Assembly (NCBI GenBank): GCA_954871525.1
Contig: OX940863.1
Location: 45,122,501 to 45,186,500, forward strand
Direction: 5' to 3'
DNA length: 64,000 nucleotides
Origin: Parietaria judaica
Lineage: Eukaryota; Streptophyta; Magnoliopsida; Rosales; Urticaceae
Shown here: positions 26,401-39,193 of the stretch, piece after piece
Layout of the letters: every line of letters begins with the position of its first letter
Numbering within the stretch: the stretch's first letter is position 1
Notes under the pieces: model-generated
Told to the model about the DNA's origin: nothing
The model's input: only the letters and a program-made list of their open reading frames with translations
The model's database searches: none
Position numbers and translations under genes: made by a program

Positions 26401-29400
26401 AGCCTAATATTCTTTAAGACTCCAAACTTGTTTTTTTTTTTTTGGGGCTAAATACAAATAATATAGTGTATAAAGAAGGTATATGGAGTAATAGTTAAGT
26501 TTCGGCACCTTTTTTGACTTCTAGCGAACTCGTTCGCCAAATTAAGCTATTAGAGCCCAAGAATCCTTGACACTCCTAACTTGTTTGTTTTTTGGGCTCA
26601 ATACAATTAATATAATATATAAAGAAGGGATATAAGTAATATCTACGTTTCGGCACCTATTTTGATTTTGAACGAACTCTTACGCGAAAGTAAGCTATTA
26701 GAGCCCAATATTCTTTAACACTCCAAACTTTTCGGCTTAATCCAAATAATATAGTGTATAAAGAAGGTATATGGAATAATAGTTAAGTTTCGGCACCTTT
26801 TTTTTACTTCTAGCGAACTCGTACGCAAAATTAAGCCCTTAGAGCCCAAGATTCGTTAAGACTCCAAACTTGTTTGTTTTTTGGGCTCAATACAATAAAT
26901 ATAGTATATAAAGAAGGAATGTAGAGAAATTTTTATGTTTCGGCACCTATTTTGATTTTGAACGAACTCTTACGCGAAATGAAGCTATAAGAGCCCAATA
27001 TTCTTTAAGACCCCAAAATTGTTTGTTTTTTTAGGCTCAATACAAATAATATAGTGTAAAAAGAAGGTATATGGAGTAATAGTTAAGTTTCGGCACCTTT
27101 TTTGACTTCTAACGAATTCTTACGCAAAACTAAGCTATTAGAACCCAAGATTCCTTAAGACTCGAAACTTGTTTATTTTTTGGGCTCAATTCAATTAGAA
27201 TACTATATAAAGAAGGGATATGGAGTAAGATATATGTTTCGACACTTCTTTTGATTTTGAACGAACTCTTACGCGAAAGTAAGCTATTAGAGCCTAATAT
27301 TCTTTAAGACTCCAAACTTGTTTTTTTTTTTTTTTGGGGCTAAATACAAATAATATAGTGTATAAAGAAGGTATATGGAGTAATAGTTAAGTTTCGGCAC
27401 CTTTTTTGACTTCTAGCGAACTCGTTCGCCAAATTAAGCTATTAGAGCCCAAGAATCCTTGACACTCCTAACTTGTTTGTTTTTTGGGCTCAATACAATT
27501 AATATAATATATAAAGAAGGGATATAAGTAATATCTACGTTTCGGCACCTATTTTGATTTTGAACGAACTCTTACGCGAAAGTAAGCTATTAGAGCCCAA
27601 TATTCTTTAACACTCCAAACTTTTCGGCTTAATCCAAATAATATAGTGTATAAAGAAGGTATATGGAATAATAGTTATGTTTCGGCACCTTTTTTTTACT
27701 TCTAGCGAACTCGTACGCAAAATTAAGCCCTTAGAGCCCAAGATTCGTTAAGACTCCAAACTTGTTTGTTTTTTGGGCTCAATACAATAAATATAGTATA
27801 TAAAGAAGGAATATAGAGAAATTTTTATGTTTCGGCACCTATTTTGATTTTGAACGAACTCTTACGCGAAATGAAGCTATAAGAGCCCAATATTCTTTAA
27901 GACCCCAAAATTGTTTGTTTTTTTAGGCTCAATACAAATAATATAGTGTAAAAAAGAAGGTATATGGAGTAATAGTTAAGTTTCGGCACCTTTTTTGACT
28001 TCTAACGAATTCTTACGCAAAATTAAGCTATTAGAACCCAAGATTCCTTAAGACTCGAAACTTGTTTGTTTTTTGGGCTCAATTCAATTAGAATACTATA
28101 TAAAGAAGGGATATGGAGTAAGATATATGTTTCGACACTTCTTTTGATTTTGAACGAACTCTTACGCGAAAGTAAGCTATTAGAGCCTAATATTCTTTAA
28201 GACTCCAAACTTGTTTTTTTTTTTTTTTTTGGGGCTAAATACAAATAATATAGTGTATAAAGAAGGTATATGGAGTAATAGTTAAGTTTCGGCACCTTTT
28301 TTGACTTCTAGCGAACTCGTTCGCCAAATTAAGCTATTAGAGCCCAAGAATCCTTGACACTCCTAACTTGTTTGTTTTTTGGGCTCAATACAATTAATAT
28401 AATATATAAAGAAGGGATATAAGTAATATCTACGTTTCGGCACCTATTTTGATTTTGAACGAACTCTTACGCGAAAGTAAGCTATTAGAGCCCAATATTC
28501 TTTAACACTCCAAACTTTTCGGCTTAATCCAAATAATATAGTGTATAAAGAAGGTATATGGAATAATAGTTAAGTTTCGGCACCTTTTTTTTACTTCTAG
28601 CGAACTCGTACGCAAAATTAAGCCCTTAGAGCCCAAGATTCGTTAAGACTCCAAACTTGTTTGTTTTTTGGGCTCAATACAATAAATATAGTATATAAAG
28701 AAGGAATGTAGAGAAATTTTTATGTTTCGGCACCTATTTTGATTTTGAACGAACTCTTACGCGAAATGAAGCTATAAGAGCCCAATATTCTTTAAGACCC
28801 CAAAATTGTTTGTTTTTTTAGGCTCAATACAAATAATATAGTGTAAAAAGAAGGTATATGGAGTAATAGTTAAGTTTCGGCACCTTTTTTGACTTCTAAC
28901 GAATTCTTACGCAAAATTAAGCTATTAGAACCCAAGATTCCTTAAGACTTGAAACTTGTTTGTTTTTTGGGCTCAATTCAATTAGAATACTATATAAAGA
29001 AGGGATATGGAGTAAGATATATGTTTCGACACTTCTTTTGATTTTGAACGAACTCTTACGCGAAAGTAAGCTATTAGAGCCTAATATTCTTTAAGACTCC
29101 AAACTTGTTTTTTTTTTTTTTTGGGGCTAAATACAAATAATATAGTGTATAAAGAAGGTATATGGAGTAATTGTTAAGTTTCGGCACCTTTTTTGACTTC
29201 TAGCGAACTCGTTCGCCAAATTAAGCTATTAGAGCCCAAGAATCCTTGACACTCCTAACTTGTTTGTTTTTTGGGCTCAATACAATTAATATAATATATA
29301 AAGAAGGGATATAAGTAATATCTACGTTTCGGCACCTATTTTGATTTTGAACGAACTCTTACGCGAAAGTAAGCTATTAGAGCCCAATATTCTTTAACAC

Positions 29401-30272
29401 TCCAAACTTTTCGGCTTAATCCAAATAATATAGTGTATAAAGAAGGTATATGGAATAATAGTTAAGTTTCGGCACCTTTTTTTTACTTCTAGCGAACTCG
29501 TACGCAAAATTAAGCCCTTAGAGCCCAAGATTCGTTAAGACTCCAAACTTGTTTGTTTTTTGGGCTCAATACAATAAATATAGTATATAAAGAAGGAATG
29601 TAGAGAAATTTTTATGTTTCGGCACCTATTTTGATTTTGAACGAACTCTTACGCGAAATGAAGCTATAAGAGCCCAATATTCTTTAAGACCCCAAAATTG
29701 TTTGTTTTTTTAGGCTCAATACAAATAATATAGTGTAAAAAGAAGGTATATGGAGTAATAGTTAAGTTTCGGCACCTTTTTTGACTTCTAACGAATTCTT
29801 ACGCAAAATTAAGCTATTAGAACCCAAGATTCCTTAAGACTCGAAACTTGTTTGTTTTTTGGGCTCAATTCAATTAGAATACTATATAAAGAAGGGATAT
29901 GGAGTAAGATATATGTTTCGACACTTCTTTTGATTTTGAACGAACTCTTACGCGAAAGTAAGCTATTAGAGCCTAATATTCTTTAAGACTCCAAACTTGT
30001 TTTTTTTTTTTTTTTGGGGCTAAATACAAATAATATAGTGTATAAAGAAGGTATATGGAGTAATAGTTAAGTTTCGGCACCTTTTTTGACTTCTAGCGAA
30101 CTCGTTCGCCAAATTAAGCTATTAGAGCCCAAGAATCCTTGACACTCCTAACTTGTTTGTTTTTTGGGCTCAATACAATTAATATAATATATAAAGAAGG
30201 GATATAAGTAATATCTACGTTTCGGCACCTATTTTGATTTTGAACGAACTCTTACGCGAAAGTAAGCTATTA

Positions 30273-33200
30273 GAGCCCAATATTCTTTAACACTCCAAAC
30301 TTTTCGGCTTAATCCAAATAATATAGTGTATAAAGAAGGTTTATGGAATAATAGTTAAGTTTCGGCACCTTTTTTTTACTTCTAGCGAACTCGTACGCAA
30401 AATTAAGCCCTTAGAGCCCAAGATTCGTTAAAACTCCAAACTTGTTTGTTTTTTGGGCTCAATACAATAAATATAGCATATAAAGAAGGAATATAGAGTA
30501 ATTTTATGTTTCGGCACCTATTTTGATTTTGAACGAACTCTTACGCGAAATGAAGCTATAAGAGCCCAATATTCTTTAAGACCCCAAAATTGTTTGTTTT
30601 TTTAGGCTCAATACAAATAATATAGTGTAAAAAGAAGGTATATGGAGTAATAGTTAAGTTTCGGCACCTTTTTTTGACTTCTAATGAATTCTCACGCAAA
30701 ATTAAACTATTAGAACCCAAGATTCCTTAAGACTCGAAACTTGTTGGTTTTTTGCGCTCAATTCAATTAGAATACTATATAAAGAAGGGATATGGAGTAA
30801 GATATATTTTTCGACAGCTCTTTTGATTTTGAACGAACTCTTACGTGAAAGTAAGCTATTAGAGCCTAATATTCTTTAAGACTCCAAACTTGTTTTTTTT
30901 TTTTTTTTGGGGCTAAATACAAATAATATAGTGTATAAAGAAGGTATATAGAGTAATAGTTAAGTTTCGGCACCTTTTTTGACTTCTAGCGAACTCGTTC
31001 GCCAAATTAAGCTATTAGAGCCCAAGAATCCTTGACACTCCTAACTTGTTTGTTTTTTGGGCTCAATACAAATAATATAATATATAAAGAAGGGATATAA
31101 GTAATATCTACGTTTCGGCACCTATTTTGATTTTGAACGAACTCTTACGCGAAAGTAAGCTATTAGAGCCCAATATTCTTTAACACTCCAAACTTTTGGG
31201 CTTAATCCAAATAATATAGTGTATAAAGAAGGTATATGGAATAATAGTTATGTTTCGGCACCTTTTTTTTACTTCTAGCGAACTCGTACGCAAAATTAAG
31301 CCCTTAGAGCCCAAGATTCGTTAAGACTCCAAACTTGTTTGTTTTTTGGGCTCAATACAATAAATATAGTATATAAAGAAGGAATATAGAGAAATTTTTA
31401 TGTTTCGGCACCTATTTTGATTTTGAACGAACTCTTACGCGAAATGAAGCTATAAGAGCCCAATATTCTTTAAGACCCCAAAATTGTTTGTTTTTTTAGG
31501 CTCAATACAAATAATATAGTGTAAAAAGAAGGTATATGGAGTAATAGTTAAGTTTCGGCACCTTTTTTGACTTCTAACGAATTCTTACGCAAAATTAAGC
31601 TATTAGAACCCAAGATTCCTTAAGACTCGAAACTTGTTGGTTTTTTGGGCTCAATTCAATTAGAATACTATATAAAGAAGGGATATGGAGTAAGATATAT
31701 GTTTCGACACTTCTTTTGATTTTGAACGAACTCTTACGCGAAAGTAAGCTATTAGAGCCTAATATTCTTTAAGACTCCAAACTTGTTTGTTTTTTTTTTT
31801 GGGGGCTAAATACAAATAATATAGTGTATAAAGAAGGTATATGGAGTAATAGTTAAGTTTCGGCACCTTTTTTGACTTCTAGCGAACTCGTTCGCCAAAT
31901 TAAGCTATTAGAGCCCAAGAATCCTTGACACTCCTAACTTGTTTGTTTTTTGGGCTCAATACAATTAATATAATATATAAAGAAGGGATATAAGTAATAT
32001 CTACGTTTCGGCACCTATTTTGATTTTGAACGAACTCTTACGCGAAAGTAAGCTATTAGAGCCCAATATTCTTTAACACTCCAAACTTTTCGGCTTAATC
32101 CAAATAATATAGTGTATAAAGAAGGTATATGGAATAATAGTTATGTTTCGGCACCTTTTTTTTACTTCTAGCGAACTCGTACGCAAAATTAAGCCCTTAG
32201 AGCCCAAGATTCGTTAAGACTCCAAACATGTTTGTTTTTTGGGCTCAATACAATAAATATAGTATATAAAGAAGGAATATAGAGAAATTTTTATGTTTCG
32301 GCACCTATTTTGATTTTGAACGAACTCTTACGCGAAATGAAGCTATAAGAGCCCAATATTCTTTAAGACCCCAAAATTGTTTGTTTTTTTAGGCTCAATA
32401 CAAATAATATAGTGTAAAAAAGAAGGTATATGGAGTAATAGTTAAGTTTCGGCACCTTTTTTGACTTCTAACGAATTCTTACGCAAAATTAAGCTATTAG
32501 AACCCAAGATTCCTTAAGACTCGAAACTTGTTTGTTTTTTGGGCTCAATTCAATTAGAATACTATATAAAGAAGGGATATGGAGTAAGATATATGTTTCG
32601 ACACTTCTTTTGATTTTGAACGAACTCTTACGCGAAAGTAAGCTATTAGAGCCTAATATTCTTTAAGACTCCAAACTTGTTTTTTTTTTTTGGGGCTAAA
32701 TACAAATAATATAGTGTATAAAGAAGGTATATGGAGTAATAGTTAAGTTTCGGCACCTTTTTTGACTTCTAGCGAACTCGTTCGCCAAATTAAGCTATTA
32801 GAGCCCAAGAATCCTTGACACTCCTAACTTGTTTGTTTTTTGGGCTCAATACAATTAATATAATATATAAAGAAGGGATATAAGTAATATCTACGTTTCG
32901 GCACCTATTTTGATTTTGAACGAACTCTTACGCGAAAGTAAGCTATTAGAGCCCAATATTCTTTAACACTCCAAACTTTTCGGCTTAATCCAAATAATAT
33001 AGTGTATAAAGAAGGTATATGGAATAATAGTTAAGTTTCGGCACCTTTTTTTTACTTCTAGCGAACTCGTACGCAAAATTAAGCCCTTAGAGCCCAAGAT
33101 TCGTTAAGACTCCAAACTTGTTTGTTTTTTGGGCTCAATACAATAAATATAGTATATAAAGAAGGAATGTAGAGAAATTTTTATGTTTCGGCACCTATTT

Positions 33201-33840
33201 TGATTTTGAACGAACTCTTACGCGAAATGAAGCTATAAGAGCCCAATATTCTTTAAGACCCCAAAATTGTTTGTTTTTTTAGGCTCAATACAAATAATAT
33301 AGTGTAAAAAGAAGGTATATGGAGTAATAGTTAAGTTTCGGCACCTTTTTTGACTTCTAAAGAATTCTCACGCAAAATTAAGCTATTAGAACCCAAGATT
33401 CCTTAAGACTCGAAACTTGTTTGTTTTTTGGGCTCAATTCAATTAGAATACTATATAAAGAAGGGATATGGAGTAAGATATATGTTTCGACACTTCTTTT
33501 GATTTTGAACGAACTCTTACGCGAAAGTAAGCTATTAGAGCCTAATATTCTTTAAGACTCCAAACTTGTTTTTTTTTTTTTTTGGGGCTAAATACAAATA
33601 ATATAGTGTATAAAGAAGGTATATGGAGTAATAGTTAAGTTTCGGCACCTTTTTTGACTTCTAGCGAACTCGTTCGCCAAATTAAGCTATTAGAGCCCAA
33701 GAATCCTTGACACTCCTAACTTGTTTGTTTTTTGGGCTCAATACAATTAATATAATATATAAAGAAGGGATATAAGTAATATCTACGTTTCGGCACCTAT
33801 TTTGATTTTGAACGAACTCTTACGCGAAAGTAAGCTATTA
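30273..33840 (+). repeat. Four-unit super-repeat, copy 1 (3,568 bp, 24 monomers)
   Basis: Units start at 30273, 31166, 32059 and 32949, each with its own signature. Unit 1 has GAAGGTTTATGG, GTTAAAACTCC, ATAGCATATAAAG, TAATGAATTCTCAC, E TTTTGCGCTC, CGACAGCTC and ACGTGAAAG, and A TACAAATAATATAAT. Unit 2 is x-type with E TTGTTGG and a G5 run after the F poly-T. Unit 3 has CCAAACATGTTTG in C. Unit 4 is y-type with TAAAGAATTCTCAC in D. The same four signatures return in the same order 3,568 bp later. Confidence 0.93.
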
Positions 33841-36800
33841 GAGCCCAATATTCTTTAACACTCCAAACTTTTCGGCTTAATCCAAATAATATAGTGTATA
33901 AAGAAGGTTTATGGAATAATAGTTAAGTTTCGGCACCTTTTTTTTACTTCTAGCGAACTCGTACGCAAAATTAAGCCCTTAGAGCCCAAGATTCGTTAAA
34001 ACTCCAAACTTGTTTGTTTTTTGGGCTCAATACAATAAATATAGCATATAAAGAAGGAATATAGAGTAATTTTATGTTTCGGCACCTATTTTGATTTTGA
34101 ACGAACTCTTACGCGAAATGAAGCTATAAGAGCCCAATATTCTTTAAGACCCCAAAATTGTTTGTTTTTTTAGGCTCAATACAAATAATATAGTGTAAAA
34201 AGAAGGTATATGGAGTAATAGTTAAGTTTCGGCACCTTTTTTTGACTTCTAATGAATTCTCACGCAAAATTAAACTATTAGAACCCAAGATTCCTTAAGA
34301 CTCGAAAGTTGTTGGTTTTTTGCGCTCAATTCAATTAGAATACTATATAAAGAAGGGATATGGAGTAAGATATATTTTTCGACAGCTCTTTTGATTTTGA
34401 ATGAACTCTTACGTGAAAGTAAGCTATTAGAGCCTAATATTCTTTAAGACTCCAAACTTGTTTTTTTTTTTTTTTTGGGGCTAAATACAAATAATATAGT
34501 GTATAAAGAAGGTATATAGAGTAATAGTTAAGTTTCGGCACCTTTTTTGACTTCTAGCGAACTCGTTCGCCAAATTAAGCTATTAGAGCCCAAGAATCCT
34601 TGACACTCCTAACTTGTTTGTTTTTTGGGCTCAATACAAATAATATAATATATAAAGAAGGGATATAAGTAATATCTACGTTTCGGCACCTATTTTGATT
34701 TTGAACGAACTCTTACGCGAAAGTAAGCTATTAGAGCCCAATATTCTTTAACACTCCAAACTTTTGGGCTTAATCCAAATAATATAGTGTATAAAGAAGG
34801 TATATGGAATAATAGTTATGTTTCGGCACCTTTTTTTTACTTCTAGCGAACTCGTACGCAAAATTAAGCCCTTAGAGCCCAAGATTCGTTAAGACTCCAA
34901 ACTTGTTTGTTTTTTGGGCTCAATACAATAAATATAGTATATAAAGAAGGAATATAGAGAAATTTTTATGTTTCGGCACCTATTTTGATTTTGAACGAAC
35001 TCTTACGCGAAATGAAGCTATAAGAGCCCAATATTCTTTAAGACCCCAAAATTGTTTGTTTTTTTAGGCTCAATACAAATAATATAGTGTAAAAAGAAGG
35101 TATATGGAGTAATAGTTAAGTTTCGGCACCTTTTTTGACTTCTAACGAATTCTTACGCAAAATTAAGCTATTAGAACCCAAGATTCCTTAAGACTCGAAA
35201 CTTGTTGGTTTTTTGGGCTCAATTCAATTAGAATACTATATAAAGAAGGGATATGGAGTAAGATATATGTTTCGACACTTCTTTTGATTTTGAACGAACT
35301 CTTACGCGAAAGTAAGCTATTAGAGCCTAATATTCTTTAAGACTCCAAACTTGTTTGTTTTTTTTTTGGGGGCTAAATACAAATAATATAGTGTATAAAG
35401 AAGGTATATGGAGTAATAGTTAAGTTTCGGCACCTTTTTTGACTTCTAGCGAACTCGTTCGCCAAATTAAGCTATTAGAGCCCAAGAATCCTTGACACTC
35501 CTAACTTGTTTGTTTTTTGGGCTCAATACAATTAATATAATATATAAAGAAGGGATATAAGTAATATCTACGTTTCGGCACCTATTTTGATTTTGAACGA
35601 ACTCTTACGCGAAAGTAAGCTATTAGAGCCCAATATTCTTTAACACTCCAAACTTTTCGGCTTAATCCAAATAATATAGTGTATAAAGAAGGTATATGGA
35701 ATAATAGTTATGTTTCGGCACCTTTTTTTTACTTCTAGCGAACTCGTACGCAAAATTAAGCCCTTAGAGCCCAAGATTCGTTAAGACTCCAAACATGTTT
35801 GTTTTTTGGGCTCAATACAATAAATATAGTATATAAAGAAGGAATATAGAGAAATTTTTATGTTTCGGCACCTATTTTGATTTTGAACGAACTCTTACGC
35901 GAAATGAAGCTATAAGAGCCCAATATTCTTTAAGACCCCAAAATTGTTTGTTTTTTTAGGCTCAATACAAATAATATAGTGTAAAAAAGAAGGTATATGG
36001 AGTAATAGTTAAGTTTCGGCACCTTTTTTGACTTCTAACGAATTCTTACGCAAAATTAAGCTATTAGAACCCAAGATTCCTTAAGACTCGAAACTTGTTT
36101 GTTTTTTGGGCTCAATTCAATTAGAATACTATATAAAGAAGGGATATGGAGTAAGATATATGTTTCGACACTTCTTTTGATTTTGAACGAACTCTTACGC
36201 GAAAGTAAGCTATTAGAGCCTAATATTCTTTAAGACTCCAAACTTGTTTTTTTTTTTTGGGGCTAAATACAAATAATATAGTGTATAAAGAAGGTATATG
36301 GAGTAATAGTTAAGTTTCGGCACCTTTTTTGACTTCTAGCGAACTCGTTCGCCAAATTAAGCTATTAGAGCCCAAGAATCCTTGACACTCCTAACTTGTT
36401 TGTTTTTTGGGCTCAATACAATTAATATAATATATAAAGAAGGGATATAAGTAATATCTACGTTTCGGCACCTATTTTGATTTTGAACGAACTCTTACGC
36501 GAAAGTAAGCTATTAGAGCCCAATATTCTTTAACACTCCAAACTTTTCGGCTTAATCCAAATAATATAGTGTATAAAGAAGGTATATGGAATAATAGTTA
36601 AGTTTCGGCACCTTTTTTTTACTTCTAGCGAACTCGTACGCAAAATTAAGCCCTTAGAGCCCAAGATTCGTTAAGACTCCAAACTTGTTTGTTTTTTGGG
36701 CTCAATACAATAAATATAGTATATAAAGAAGGAATGTAGAGAAATTTTTATGTTTCGGCACCTATTTTGATTTTGAACGAACTCTTACGCGAAATGAAGC

Positions 36801-37408
36801 TATAAGAGCCCAATATTCTTTAAGACCCCAAAATTGTTTGTTTTTTTAGGCTCAATACAAATAATATAGTGTAAAAAGAAGGTATATGGAGTAATAGTTA
36901 AGTTTCGGCACCTTTTTTGACTTCTAAAGAATTCTCACGCAAAATTAAGCTATTAGAACCCAAGATTCCTTAAGACTCGAAACTTGTTTGTTTTTTGGGC
37001 TCAATTCAATTAGAATACTATATAAAGAAGGGATATGGAGTAAGATATATGTTTCGACACTTCTTTTGATTTTGAACGAACTCTTACGCGAAAGTAAGCT
37101 ATTAGAGCCTAATATTCTTTAAGACTCCAAACTTGTTTTTTTTTTTTTTTTGGGGCTAAATACAAATAATATAGTGTATAAAGAAGGTATATGGAGTAAT
37201 AGTTAAGTTTCGGCACCTTTTTTGACTTCTAGCGAACTCGTTCGCCAAATTAAGCTATTAGAGCCCAAGAATCCTTGACACTCCTAACTTGTTTGTTTTT
37301 TGGGCTCAATACAATTAATATAATATATAAAGAAGGGATATAAGTAATATCTACGTTTCGGCACCTATTTTGATTTTGAACGAACTCTTACGCGAAAGTA
37401 AGCTATTA
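33841..37408 (+). repeat. Four-unit super-repeat, copy 2 (3,568 bp)
   Basis: Units start at 33841, 34734, 35626 and 36516 and repeat all four signatures of copy 1 in order with exactly the same total length. Private or partly shared changes are GAAAGTTGTTGG in E of unit 1 and GAATGAACTC in the same E; the latter is shared with copy 3 but not copy 1. Copies 2 and 3 are therefore the closer pair. Confidence 0.93.
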
Positions 37409-39193
37409 GAGCCCAATATTCTTTAACACTCCAAACTTTTCGGCTTAATCCAAATAATATAGTGTATAAAGAAGGTTTATGGAATAATAGTTAAGTTTCG
37501 GCACCTTTTTTTTACTTCTAGCGAACTCGTACGCAAAATTAAGCCCTTAGAGCCCAAGATTCGTTAAAACTCCAAACTTGTTTGTTTTTTGGGCTCAATA
37601 CAATAAATATAGCATATAAAGAAGGAATATAGAGTAATTTTATGTTTCGGCACCTATTTTGATTTTGAACGAACTCTTACGCGAAATGAAGCTATAAGAG
37701 CCCAATATTCTTTAAGACCCCAAAATTGTTTGTTTTTTTAGGCTCAATACAAATAATATAGTGTAAAAAGAAGGTATATGGAGTAATAGTTAAGTTTCGG
37801 CACCTTTTTTTGACTTCTAATGAATTCTCACGCAAAATTAAACTATTAGAACCCAAGATTCCTTAAGACTCGAAACTTGTTGGTTTTTTGCGCTCAATTC
37901 AATTAGAATACTATATAAAGAAGGGATATGGAGTAAGATATATTTTTCGACAGCTCTTTTGATTTTGAATGAACTCTTACGTGAAAGTAAGCTATTAGAG
38001 CCTAATATTCTTTAAGACTCCAAACTTGTTTTTTTTTTTTTTTGGGGCTAAATACAAATAATATAGTGTATAAAGAAGGTATATAGAGTAATAGTTAAGT
38101 TTCGGCTCCTTTTTTGACTTCTAGCGAACTCGTTCGCCAAATTAAGCTATTAGAGCCCAAGAATCCTTGACACTCCTAACTTGTTTGTTTTTTGGGCTCA
38201 ATACAAATAATATAATATATAAAGAAGGGATATAAGTAATATCTACGTTTCGGCACCTATTTTGATTTTGAACGAACTCTTACGCGAAAGTAAGCTATTA
38301 GAGCCCAATATTCTTTAACACTCCAAACTTTTGGGCTTAATCCAAATAATATAGTGTATAAAGAAGGTATATGGAATAATAGTTATGTTTCGGCACCTTT
38401 TTTTTACTTCTAGCGAACTCGTACGCAAAATTAAGCCCTTAGAGCCCAAGATTCGTTAAGACTCCAAACTTGTTTGTTTTTTGGGCTCAATACAATAAAT
38501 ATAGTATATAAAGAAGGAATATAGAGAAATTTTTATGTTTCGGCACCTATTTTGATTTTGAACGAACTCTTACGCGAAATGAAGCTATAAGAGCCCAATA
38601 TTCTTTAAGACCCCAAAATTGTTTGTTTTTTTAGGCTCAATACAAATAATATAGTGTAAAAAGAAGGTATATGGAGTAATAGTTAAGTTTCGGCACCTTT
38701 TTTGACTTCTAACGAATTCTTACGCAAAATTAAGCTATTAGAACCCAAGATTCCTTAAGACTCGAAACTTGTTGGTTTTTTGGGCTCAATTCAATTAGAA
38801 TACTATATAAAGAAGGGATATGGAGTAAGATATATGTTTCGACACTTCTTTTGATTTTGAACGAACTCTTACGCGAAAGTAAGCTATTAGAGCCTAATAT
38901 TCTTTAAGACTCCAAACTTGTTTGTTTTTTTTTTTTGGGGCTAAATACAAATAATATAGTGTATAAAGAAGGTATATGGAGTAATAGTTAAGTTTCGGCA
39001 CCTTTTTTGACTTCTAGCGAACTCGTTCGCCAAATTAAGCTATTAGAGCCCAAGAATCCTTGACACTCCTAACTTGTTTGTTTTTTGGGCTCAATACAAT
39101 TAATATAATATATAAAGAAGGGATATAAGTAATATCTACGTTTCGGCACCTATTTTGATTTTGAACGAACTCTTACGCGAAAGTAAGCTATTA
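37409..39193 (+). repeat. Four-unit super-repeat, partial copy 3 (first two units)
   Basis: Units start at 37409 and 38301 and match units 1 and 2 of the 3,568-bp super-repeat (GGTTTATGG, ATAGCATATAAAG, GAATGAACTC, then an x-type unit with E TTGTTGG). Units 3 and 4 are missing. The next unit (39194) has neither the CATGTTTG nor the y-type markers, so the copy is cut at or near 39194. F at about 38106 has a private CGGCTCC. Confidence 0.9.

Larger units (their letters stand above)
10649..30272 (+). repeat. Zone 2: homogenised HOR block with two interleaved haplotypes
   Basis: Twenty-two hexameric units starting at 10649, 11542, 12433, 13327, 14220, 15111, 16003, 16893, 17784, 18676, 19567, 20459, 21352, 22245, 23137, 24027, 24919, 25811, 26701, 27593, 28488 and 29380; lengths 890-895 bp. 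Zone markers are: A with AAGAAGGGATAT (one AAGAAGCGATAT) and CTACGTTTCGG; E with TTGTTTG and CGACACTTC (one CACTTATTTTT at about 12975); and C with AGAGAAATTTTT. Haplotype x has B TTTTGGGCTT plus AGTTATGTTT, C GGAATATAGAG and D TGTAAAAAAGAA. Haplotype y has B TTTTCGGCTT plus AGTTAAGTTT, C GGAATGTAGAG and D TGTAAAAAGAA. Recombinants exist: 14220 has an x-type B with a y-type C, while 24027 and 27593 have the y-type CGG with x-type markers downstream. Confidence 0.92.
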
